From Candidatus Venteria ishoeyi (lineage in GTDB: Bacteria > Pseudomonadota > Gammaproteobacteria > Beggiatoales > Beggiatoaceae), in assembly GCF_030378065.1 (NCBI RefSeq), contig NZ_JAUCGJ010000034.1, positions 1 through 51,082 on the forward strand: a DNA stretch of 51,082 nucleotides, given 5' to 3'. Made by a program: the position numbers and the translations under genes. The notes below the pieces were generated by a model, which was given only the letters and a program-made list of their open reading frames with translations, searched no databases and was not told the origin of the DNA. Shown here one piece after another: positions 44,630 through 51,082 of this stretch. Every line of letters begins with the position of its first letter. Within the stretch, counting starts at the first letter, position 1.

Positions 44630-45586
44630 GTTTTGACTTCTGATAATACCTCACCAAAAACTTTTCAGGGCTTGATTCTTGCCCTACAGGAATTCTGGGC
44701 CAAGCAAGGCTGCGTGATTGTCCAGCCCTATGACATGGAAGTGGGGGCAGGAACCTTTCACCCCGCAACTTTTTTACGCGCAATTGGCCCAGAGCCTTGG
44801 AGCGCCGCCTATGTGCAGCCTTCACGCCGCCCCACTGACGGACGTTATGGGGAAAATCCCAACCGTCTGCAACATTATTATCAGTTTCAGGTGGTGCTGA
44901 AACCCTCACCGCTGAATATTCAGGATTTGTATCTACAATCGCTTTCTGCACTGGGTCTGGATACGACAGTGCATGATATTCGTTTTGTTGAAGATAACTG
45001 GGAATCACCTACGCTGGGTGCCTGGGGTTTGGGTTGGGAAGTCTGGCTTAACGGCATGGAAGTCACCCAGTTTACCTATTTTCAACAGGTTGGCGGCCTG
45101 GAATGCCGCCCGGTGACCGGGGAAATCACCTATGGTCTGGAGCGCATCGCCATGTATCTGCAAGGCGTGGAAAGCGTGTTTGATCTGGTCTGGACCGATG
45201 AATCTGATTCCGGCATTGGTAATCGTATTACTTATGGTGATGTGTTCCATCAAAATGAAGTGGAAATGTCTACCTACAATTTTGAACATGCTGACACCGC
45301 CGCCCTGTTTAATTGGTTTGATACTTGTGAATCTGAAAGCAAGAAATTAATCGTAGCAGATTTACCACTGCCCGCTTATGAAATGATGTTAAAAGCCTCA
45401 CATACTTTTAATTTGTTAGATGCGCGTCATGCCATTTCCGTTACTGAGCGCCAGCGTTTTATTTTACGGGTACGCACCTTGTCGCGCGCCGTAGCACAGG
45501 CCTATTATGACCGCCGGGAAACGCTGGGTTTTCCCATGTGCCAAAAAAATCAAGCCACGACTTCGCAACAGGAAGCAAAAGCATGA
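44630..45586 (+). CDS. glyQ: Glycyl-tRNA synthetase, alpha subunit
   Basis: This ~318-residue class II catalytic subunit of the alpha2beta2 enzyme activates glycine and charges tRNA-Gly. It opens with [18 protein letters not shown] and continues with [40 protein letters not shown] (motif 2 region) and [16 protein letters not shown] (motif 3), all intact. The start is uncertain. An ATG at 44543 would add 29 hydrophobic residues without family precedent, while GTG 44630 (or TTG 44633) gives the usual length; neither has a clear ribosome site. The glyS ATG overlaps its TGA (ATGA), which is typical of this pair. Confidence 0.93.
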   Translation, partial: VLTSDNTSPKTFQGLILALQEFWAKQGCVIVQPYDMEVGAGTFHPATFLRAIGPEPWSAAYVQPSRRPTDGRYGENPNRLQHYYQFQVVLKPSPLNIQDLYLQSLSALGLDTTVHDIRFVEDNWESPTLGAWGLGWEVWLNGMEVTQFTYFQQVGGLECRPVTGEITYGLERIAMYLQGVESVFDLVWTDESDSGIGNRITYGDVFHQNEVEMSTYNFEHADTAALFNWFDTCESESKKLIVADLPLPAYEMMLKASHTFNLLDARHAISVTERQRFILRVRTLSRAVAQAYYDRRETLGFPMCQKNQATTSQQEAKA

Positions 45587-47673
45587 AGCATGATAGCAGC
45601 GAACAACAAACGGATTTATTGATTGAAATCGGCACCGAAGAACTGCCGCCAAAAGCATTGAAAAATTTATCTGAAGCTTTTGTTGACGGGATTTGCACCG
45701 GTCTTGAAAACCTGAAAATCAATTACCGCATGGCAACGCCGTTTGCAACGCCAAGGCGCTTGGCAGTGATTATTAAAGGTATTGATTGCCAGCAGGCGGC
45801 GCGTGATATTGAGCGCCGTGGCCCAGCCATCAGAGCAGCATTTGATGCCAATGGCGCACCCACCAAAGCGGCATCCGGTTTTGCGCGTTCCTGCGGCGTG
45901 GAGGTTGCAGCGTTGGAAACCATCAAAACCGATAAGGGTGAATGGCTGGTTTTTCGCAGCGTTGAGGCAGGCAAGGCCACAGCAGAGCTGATTCCCGGCG
46001 TGGTTGAAGATGCCCTGGCAATACTGCCTATTCCCAAACGGATGCGCTGGGGCAGTAATGATTTTGAATTTATACGCCCGGTACACTGGATTGTTTTATT
46101 ACTCGGAGATACGGTCATTGAAACCGAAATCATGGGTATTAAAGCAGGGCGGGAAACCTTTGGACATCGTTTCCATCATCCACAAGCCATATCCCTGGAT
46201 AATGCCAGCGATTATAACCGGGTACTGGAACGAGAAGCCCATGTGCAGGCCGTGTTCTCCACCCGTCAGGCTAAAATCAGTATTTTAGTGCAGGAAGCCG
46301 CAGAATTAGTCGGCGGTTTTGCGGTGATTGATGAAGACTTGCTAACCGAGGTCACCAGTTTGGTGGAATGGCCGGTTGCCGTCACCGGACAGTTTTCTGA
46401 AGAATTTCTGGAAGTGCCGTCAGAAGCTTTGATTGCGGCGATGAAAGGCCATCAGAAATATTTCCATGTGGTCGATGAAAATCAAAAGTTATTACCTTAT
46501 TTTATTGCCATCAGTAATATTGAAAGTCAGCAACCGGAAGTGGTGCAATCAGGCAACGAGCGTGTGATTCGCCCACGTCTTGCCGATGCGCGTTTTTTCT
46601 GGCAACAGGATTGCGCCAACAGTCTGGAAAGCCGTCTGGAAAAACTCAAAACCGTGGTATTTGAAAACAAACTCGGCACGCTGTATGACAAATCCTTGCG
46701 GATTGCAGAATTATCTGGTTATATCAGCAAACATCTGGAACTGGATGAATTGCTGGGCATACGCGCCGGACAACTCTGTAAATGTGATCTACTGACGGAA
46801 ATGGTGGGGGAATTCCCGGAATTACAAGGTATCATGGGCGAATATTATGCCCATCATGATCAGGAAAACCCTCGCGTTGCCAATGCCATTGCTCAGCATT
46901 ATATGCCGCGCCACTGGGGTGATACGCTGCCGGAAAGTGGGCTGGGACAAGCCGTAGCCCTGGCAGATCGCCTGGATACCCTGGTGGGTATTTTTGGCAT
47001 TGGCAAAGCACCAACCGGTGATAAAGATCCCTTTGGCCTGCGCCGCGCTGCGATTGGCGTACTGCGCATTCTGATTGAATGCGGTCTGCCTTTGGATTTG
47101 CGGGAACTGCTGGACAGCGCAGTTGCCAGTTATGCCGAAGGCAGTCTACACGCAGATGTTGATGATCAGGTGTATAGGTATATTCTGGATCGACTGCGTG
47201 GTTATTATCAGGAGCAAGGGGCTGGCGCTGACAGTATTGATGCAGTTTTATCCTGTCTGCCCAGCAATTTGCTGGATGCAAACCTGCGTATTATCGCGGT
47301 TGAGGATTTCCGCCAAAAACCCGAAGCCACCAGTCTGGCAGCAGCAAATAAACGCATTCACAACATCCTCAAAAAAGTAACGGATCCGATTCCTGAGCAG
47401 GCCGATCCCACCTGGTTTAAAACTGCACAGGAACGCAATCTCTATGATGCCCTGCAAAATGTTACGCAGCAGGTGCAAAATGAAATTGATGCCAATGATT
47501 ATCAGGCGGCACTGGGTATACTCTCAGGCTTACGCGATGTGGTGGATAATTTCTTTGATGAAGTGATGGTCATGGATGAGGATATGCAAGTGCGTCATAA
47601 TCGTCTGGCACTGTTGCAGAATCTGAGCACCGTATTTTTACAGATTGCGGATGTTTCACGCTTGCAAATGTGA
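45583..47673 (+). CDS. glyS: Glycyl-tRNA synthetase, beta subunit
   Basis: This 696-residue tRNA-binding partner of GlyQ starts with [15 protein letters not shown]. It carries [12 protein letters not shown] and [18 protein letters not shown] (B3/B4-like region), then GHQKYFHV and a central HD-like domain with [33 protein letters not shown] and a C-terminal anticodon-binding helical domain follow. ATG 45583 has GGAAG ahead and overlaps the glyQ stop by four bases; an in-frame upstream ATG at 45538 would add 15 residues. The length is normal, and all blocks I know are present. Confidence 0.95.
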   Translation: MKHDSSEQQTDLLIEIGTEELPPKALKNLSEAFVDGICTGLENLKINYRMATPFATPRRLAVIIKGIDCQQAARDIERRGPAIRAAFDANGAPTKAASGFARSCGVEVAALETIKTDKGEWLVFRSVEAGKATAELIPGVVEDALAILPIPKRMRWGSNDFEFIRPVHWIVLLLGDTVIETEIMGIKAGRETFGHRFHHPQAISLDNASDYNRVLEREAHVQAVFSTRQAKISILVQEAAELVGGFAVIDEDLLTEVTSLVEWPVAVTGQFSEEFLEVPSEALIAAMKGHQKYFHVVDENQKLLPYFIAISNIESQQPEVVQSGNERVIRPRLADARFFWQQDCANSLESRLEKLKTVVFENKLGTLYDKSLRIAELSGYISKHLELDELLGIRAGQLCKCDLLTEMVGEFPELQGIMGEYYAHHDQENPRVANAIAQHYMPRHWGDTLPESGLGQAVALADRLDTLVGIFGIGKAPTGDKDPFGLRRAAIGVLRILIECGLPLDLRELLDSAVASYAEGSLHADVDDQVYRYILDRLRGYYQEQGAGADSIDAVLSCLPSNLLDANLRIIAVEDFRQKPEATSLAAANKRIHNILKKVTDPIPEQADPTWFKTAQERNLYDALQNVTQQVQNEIDANDYQAALGILSGLRDVVDNFFDEVMVMDEDMQVRHNRLALLQNLSTVFLQIADVSRLQM

Positions 47674-47710
47674 TAATTTAAAGCCTCATTGCACACCTAT
47701 ATCGACATGC

Positions 47711-47874
47711 TTAGGAGTGAGGATAAAATAAATACAGAAACTGGGCGCAGGATTTTTATTCATTTTCAAGGCGTGAAAACAGGCGCATAGCAAGCTATGT
47801 AACTGTTTTCAGAACGCAGAAAATGGAGAAAAAGACCAGCCAAGTTGCTGAAGTTATAAAATTCTCGCTCCTTA
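47711..47874 (+). mobile_element. 164-bp MITE, copy A
   Basis: The ends TTAGGAGTGAGGAT and ATTCTCGCTCCTTA are inverted repeats (11 of 14 positions). Inside, GAAAACAG-CATAGC and GCTATG-CTGTTTTC form a central hairpin. Copy B at 49472-49635 has the same length in the opposite orientation, with over 90 percent identity by eye. There is no coding capacity of its own, so any transposase must act from elsewhere. Its right part is read as the C-terminus of the minus-strand gene at 47766. Partial relatives lie at 20815, 25296 and 27179, with a tip near 18760. Confidence 0.85.
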
Positions 47875-48296
47875 GGCTTCTTTTTCGGCCCCAGCATGTC
47901 GTTTAGCGGTGGCCTGAGCATGTCCAGAGTCTCCATCTGGGTCTTCCCGGTATTCAATGCCTGTTGCGCAAAAGCGATAACACCCGATAATACTTCTTTG
48001 ACAACCTTTCGTTCCCGTTGACCTTGCGTGACTTGCCCTTCTGCAAAATCAAACTTTCCAGATTCAGCATCTGGAAAATGTCCTTCATCTTCAATTTGAC
48101 GCACAACATCAACGGCTATCTCAGTGATTTTTCGATAAGCTTTGCGGTGCGCCTCATAATGCAGCAATTCTAATATGCGTTCACGCGCTGCATCCAGACT
48201 ACCGTATTCCTGTCCTGCTGTGGCCTTCAAGTAGGTTTTCTCCTTCAAAATCGTGTGATAGCCATTATTTTTGAATTTTGACAAGTACTTTAGCAT
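47766..48296 (-). CDS. Hypothetical protein whose C-terminus is encoded by a MITE
   Basis: This is a 176-residue open frame with no family I recognise. It is helical and charged, with DAARERILELLHYEAHRKAY and then AVDVVRQIEDEG-like stretches; there is no signal peptide or membrane segment. The last 35 residues (KEREFYNFSNLAGLFLHF onward) and the stop codon lie in the MITE at 47711-47874. The native protein probably ended differently after GPKKKP. The ATG at 48296 has no good ribosome site. It may be a truncated relic or a still-working gene with a replaced tail. It is divergent from the hydrogenase gene, whose start is 97 bases away. Confidence 0.6.
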   Translation of the reverse strand: MLKYLSKFKNNGYHTILKEKTYLKATAGQEYGSLDAARERILELLHYEAHRKAYRKITEIAVDVVRQIEDEGHFPDAESGKFDFAEGQVTQGQRERKVVKEVLSGVIAFAQQALNTGKTQMETLDMLRPPLNDMLGPKKKPKEREFYNFSNLAGLFLHFLRSENSYIACYAPVFTP

Positions 48297-48392
48297 GGTC
48301 TAATTTTATTAGGACAAAGATAACTTTTAAAAAATCTACCACCATGAATTGCTGTTAAGTATGCAACATCAGGATGAACAAAGGAGTTAATA

Positions 48393-49355
48393 ATGTCCAT
48401 ATCATCTATGTTCAGCAACAAAACCAGTCGGCGGGGGTTTATTAAGTTTTGCAGTTATATTGCTTCTGCCCTGGCACTGCCCGCTTCGCTGGTGCCTAAA
48501 ATCGCCGCAGCATTAGAACGTAAACCCCGCTTGCCGGTGATCTGGTATTCCTTCCAATCATGCAGCGGTTGCACGGAATCTTTGAGTCGGGCACATGCGC
48601 CAACACTGGAAGACCTGATTTTTAATTATCTCTCGCTTGATTTCCACGATGTATTACAGGCCGCCTCCGGTGAAGCTGCGGAACAAGCCTGTGAGCAATC
48701 CATGCGTGAACATCACGGGCGCTATGTACTGGTGGTTGAAGGCTCAATTCCGTTGGGTGCCAAGGGCGCATATTCGGTTTGTAACGGGCTTAGCAGCCTG
48801 GAGCAACTCAGCAAGGCGGCAAAAGGCGCGGCGGCGATTGTAGCAATTGGTAGTTGTGCCAGCTTTGGCGGACTTGCCCGCGCTGTACCCGATCCTACCG
48901 GGGCGCGCAGTGTTGCCGAGCTTATGCAAGATGGTCAGATTATGAAAAAGCCACTGATTAATCTGCCCGGCTGTCCGCCACTGCCTGTTGTGATAAGCGC
49001 CACCCTGGCTCATTTTATTGTATTTGGTAAATTACCTGAACTGGATGGAGAAAATCGCCCACTTGCTTTTTATGGTAATACGATTCATGCGCGTTGTTCA
49101 CGTTTGTCTTTTTTCCTGCATGGGCAATTTGCTGAAAGTTTTGATGATGAAGGTGCGCGTAAAGGCTGGTGCCTGTTTAAGCTGGGTTGCAAAGGGCCAT
49201 CTACACATAATGCCTGCGCCAGTTGTAAATGGAACGGTGGCGTAAGTTTTCCCATTGACAGTGGGCATCCCTGCATTGGTTGCAGTGAACCGGGTTTCTG
49301 GGATAGCAAGGGGTTTTATCAACCCATTCGCGGCAATGTTCCGCTTCACAGCTAA
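48393..49355 (+). CDS. [NiFe] hydrogenase small subunit, Tat-exported
   Basis: This 320-residue electron-transfer subunit carries the iron-sulfur relay of an uptake hydrogenase. The Tat signal is SRRGFIKF (12-19) followed by a hydrophobic stretch. Proximal cluster ligands are C57 and C60 in SCSGC, C155 in GSCASFGG and C194 in PGCPP. The medial and distal set appears in the C-terminal half: HARC, GWC, GCKG, ACASCKW and HPCIGC. It lacks the C-terminal membrane anchor of HoxK/HyaA types. The closest by features seem to be soluble or Isp-linked periplasmic enzymes. AGGAG lies eight bases before the ATG. No large subunit or maturation gene is in the window; an octaheme cytochrome follows. Confidence 0.92.
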   Translation: MSISSMFSNKTSRRGFIKFCSYIASALALPASLVPKIAAALERKPRLPVIWYSFQSCSGCTESLSRAHAPTLEDLIFNYLSLDFHDVLQAASGEAAEQACEQSMREHHGRYVLVVEGSIPLGAKGAYSVCNGLSSLEQLSKAAKGAAAIVAIGSCASFGGLARAVPDPTGARSVAELMQDGQIMKKPLINLPGCPPLPVVISATLAHFIVFGKLPELDGENRPLAFYGNTIHARCSRLSFFLHGQFAESFDDEGARKGWCLFKLGCKGPSTHNACASCKWNGGVSFPIDSGHPCIGCSEPGFWDSKGFYQPIRGNVPLHS

Positions 49356-49683
49356 AGCATAATATTTAAAACCGCAGAAATACTGGAAAACTGGGTTTTC
49401 AGTACATTTTGTAAAATCAGGGAAATATTGCTAATGATGCTTGAGCACAATTTTCTATTGTATTTCTGTACTTAGGAGCGAGAATTTTATAACTTCAGCA
49501 ACTTGGCTGGTCTTTTTCTCCATTTTCTGTGTTGTGAAAACAGTTACATAGCTTGCTATGCGCCTGTTTTCACGCCTTGAAAATGAATAAAAATCCTGCG
49601 CCCAGTTTCAGTTCTTATTTCATCCTCATTCCTTATAAAACGCTGTCTACAGCATTTTTATTTTTATACTTCTGGAGATTGTT
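49356..49683 (+). other. Gap between hydrogenase small subunit and cytochrome, mostly MITE
   Basis: No gene is visible. Half of the 328 bases is MITE copy B (49472-49635). Before it lies AT-rich sequence (49356-49471) without a clear terminator, and after it the cytochrome leader with a GGAG ribosome site. The MITE separates what would otherwise look like an operon. Confidence 0.6.
49472..49635 (-). mobile_element. 164-bp MITE, copy B (inverted relative to copy A)
   Basis: It reads as the reverse complement of copy A with scattered substitutions, and ends in TTAGGAGCGAGAAT and ATCCTCATTCCTTA. Together with copy A it brackets the hydrogenase small-subunit gene and most of the adjacent hypothetical gene. 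As with other copies, the AGGAGCGAGAATTTTATAAC end faces the stop of the gene upstream. Confidence 0.85.
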
Positions 49684-50961
49684 ATGAAATATTTACCAAG
49701 ATTGGGGTTAATTATGATATTTATCAGTTTTGGCAGTGCCTGGGCCAGTCCCGGTATCAGCTATGTGCCACTGCCCACCACCCACCATAGCAGCCGTGAT
49801 GGAATGGGGGTGTTTTATCATAAAGAACATGGTGGCATGGAATTATTAACGGGCGTACCTTATGAGGATTTACAATGCAAAAACTGTCATCATAAGTCCG
49901 GTAAGCTGCCTAATGGCAAGCCTTTGCCCTATGCCTATAAATCAAGTTGCGAGGATTGCCATAATTTTTATGAAAATCCCAGTGTAAAATCACCGGATGT
50001 ATGCCTGGAGTGCCATAGTCGACAGCGTTCAGAATTAGCCTATTTCAAACAATTACCTGAACCCAAAGATCTGGACTGGCAGGATGTGCATTTTCGTGAA
50101 GGCATGACCTGCATTTCCTGCCATACCGGTGATCAGCTTCATGACAGTGCCGATAATCAGCTTTCCATGTTAGATCCTCGCGGTAATGATGCCCGCTGCG
50201 AGGATTGCCACGAACCGGATCGATTAACGCCTGATAACCATGCTTTGCACGGTGATCGGGTTGCCTGTGCGACTTGTCATATCAAGTCGGTATTTACTTG
50301 TAATAACTGTCATTTTGATACTGAACTTGCGGTACAAGGTAAATTCAAACGCGCCACTGGCAAAGAGCGTGACTTTATCATGCTGGTGAATCGGCGTGGC
50401 TACGGTCCACGCGGTAATGATCAGGTACACCCCGCTACTTATCAATCAGTGGTGTATCAGGGTAAAAGTTTTTATACCATTGCGCCATTTTTCTCACATA
50501 CCGTCATGCAAGAAGCCCATGAATGTAAATATTGCCATGATAGTCAAGCCCTCAAGGAATATGATGACAGCGGAAAAATTACTGTCAGCAAATGGAGTAA
50601 AGAGAAAAATAAACCTCTGGTCAGCAAGGGCATGATCCCGATTCCTCCAGACTGGCAACGTGCTTTACAGTTTGATTTTGCAGATTTCACGGGTAACTTT
50701 AACAAACCAGGACAAAAGGATAAGTGGAAATTTCTCAAGAAAGGTGCGGATCTGATGCAGATGTTCCCAGATTTTGTTTACCCGCTGACTAATACGCAAC
50801 TCGATAAACTGCGGGTACCAGCAGATAAACTGCCCCTGACCAAGCAAAATGTACTGAAACGGCGGGGTATAGATCTACCCGGACTCAAGTCTGGTTTTAC
50901 TTCCAAACCACAAGCTGTCCCCCCTAAAGTTTCACCGGGCAAGGAACTGCCTCATAACTAA
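49684..50961 (+). CDS. Octaheme c-type cytochrome (hydrogenase-linked, by context)
   Basis: This is a 425-residue periplasmic protein. A signal peptide (LGLIMIFISFGSAWA) is followed by eight CxxCH heme sites, with Cys at 65, 89, 107, 143, 172, 195, 206 and 281. Seven crowd into residues 65-210, and the eighth stands apart. Extra His residues (HH at 34-35, H46, H49, H271 and others) can be distal ligands. The last ~135 residues carry no heme, are Lys/Pro-rich and end in KVSPGKELPHN. GGAG precedes the ATG. Placed after a [NiFe] small subunit, it may accept electrons from H2 instead of the usual cytochrome b. It lacks the CxxCK site of NrfA-type nitrite reductases. Confidence 0.88.
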   Translation: MKYLPRLGLIMIFISFGSAWASPGISYVPLPTTHHSSRDGMGVFYHKEHGGMELLTGVPYEDLQCKNCHHKSGKLPNGKPLPYAYKSSCEDCHNFYENPSVKSPDVCLECHSRQRSELAYFKQLPEPKDLDWQDVHFREGMTCISCHTGDQLHDSADNQLSMLDPRGNDARCEDCHEPDRLTPDNHALHGDRVACATCHIKSVFTCNNCHFDTELAVQGKFKRATGKERDFIMLVNRRGYGPRGNDQVHPATYQSVVYQGKSFYTIAPFFSHTVMQEAHECKYCHDSQALKEYDDSGKITVSKWSKEKNKPLVSKGMIPIPPDWQRALQFDFADFTGNFNKPGQKDKWKFLKKGADLMQMFPDFVYPLTNTQLDKLRVPADKLPLTKQNVLKRRGIDLPGLKSGFTSKPQAVPPKVSPGKELPHN

Positions 50962-51066
50962 ACAACCACCCGCTAAAAGACGGGTGGGTTAGAGCATTTG
51001 GCGGCTGAAAGCCGAGATACAGGGCGGACAAGCCCTGTTGTTTAGCCCCAACGGGGCGCATTAATA
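50962..51066 (+). repeat. Multi-hairpin dispersed repeat, copy 2
   Basis: It begins at the base after the cytochrome TAA and matches 13203-13302 with few changes. Hairpins: ACCCG/CGGGT around CTAAAAGA, CGGCT/AGCCG around GAA, ACAGGGC/GCCCTGT around GGACAA, and GCCCC/GGGGC around AA. The two copies differ by paired or neutral changes in places (CCCCCGC..GATGGG versus CACCCGC..GACGGGTGG). It may end the transcript, placing the large subunit, if present, in another unit. Confidence 0.85.
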
Positions 51067-51082
51067 TAGCCAAGGGCAACGC

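Noticed and set aside
49684..50961. Octaheme protein as hydroxylamine or nitrite reductase
   Set aside because: It has no CxxCK catalytic heme site and no long C-terminal helical heme-crosslinking region; heme spacing fits an electron carrier better.

Overview
The window reads as chromosomal DNA of a gammaproteobacterium. The supporting genes are a fused chorismate mutase/prephenate dehydratase (pheA), lptE, hflD, ubiH, recJ, a two-gene glycyl-tRNA synthetase (glyQ-glyS) and a GTG/TTG-tolerant start usage. Several traits would suit a filamentous sulfur oxidiser of the Thiotrichales type: tandem giant haemagglutinin-like exoproteins, a persulfide-sensor-like ArsR repressor, a Tat-exported [NiFe] hydrogenase small subunit next to an octaheme cytochrome c, and many short palindromic or MITE-like repeats. 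That placement is an inference from gene content; there is no rRNA or other phylogenetic marker here.

Layout. 1-6746: a tandem array of two-partner-secretion (TpsA/FHA-like) exoprotein genes, one cut by the window edge and two complete. They share identical 5' and 3' ends but have different cores. 7015-13202: an AT-rich type I restriction-modification locus in the order hsdR-hsdS-hsdM, with a 204-bp tandem duplication of palindromic repeats between hsdS and hsdM. 13475-18451: pheA (minus strand), a zinc/manganese-type ABC solute-binding protein and an orphan ClpV/TssH ATPase. 18482-18648: a foldback MITE-like element. 18891-21838: a DUF1703-type AAA/PD-(D/E)XK protein and an RssA-like patatin (both minus). 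22061-24595: a Sel1-repeat/SEC-C protein, a YaiI-family protein and a small TerB-like protein closed by a strong terminator. 24667-28702: lptE, recJ, a BigR/SqrR-like repressor, a zinc-ribbon membrane protein and hflD. 28913-32629: a tight ubiH / MFS-PlsC / lipoprotein operon. 32748-39695: a 2315-residue exported protein with two seven-bladed propellers and seven DUF11 repeats. 39784-43131: polyphosphate metabolism (PPK2-type polyP:AMP phosphotransferase and Ppx/GppA). 43179-47673: thiO and glyQ-glyS. 47711-51066: a hypothetical gene, the hydrogenase small subunit and the octaheme cytochrome, with two inverted copies of a 164-bp MITE.

How the parts fit. Housekeeping genes (amino-acid, ubiquinone, LPS, tRNA charging, DNA repair) alternate with accessory surface and defence genes. 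The joints between them are rich in small repeats: at least four families recur within this one window, and several copies sit immediately after stop codons. One family, with AGGAGYGAGAAT ends, reaches or supplies the 3' end of coding genes and appears in inverted copies around the hydrogenase small subunit. PPK2 and Ppx form a polyphosphate-handling pair. The hydrogenase small subunit and the octaheme cytochrome suggest a periplasmic H2-oxidation module, but the large subunit is not in the window. No tRNA, rRNA, CRISPR array, transposase or integrase was recognised.
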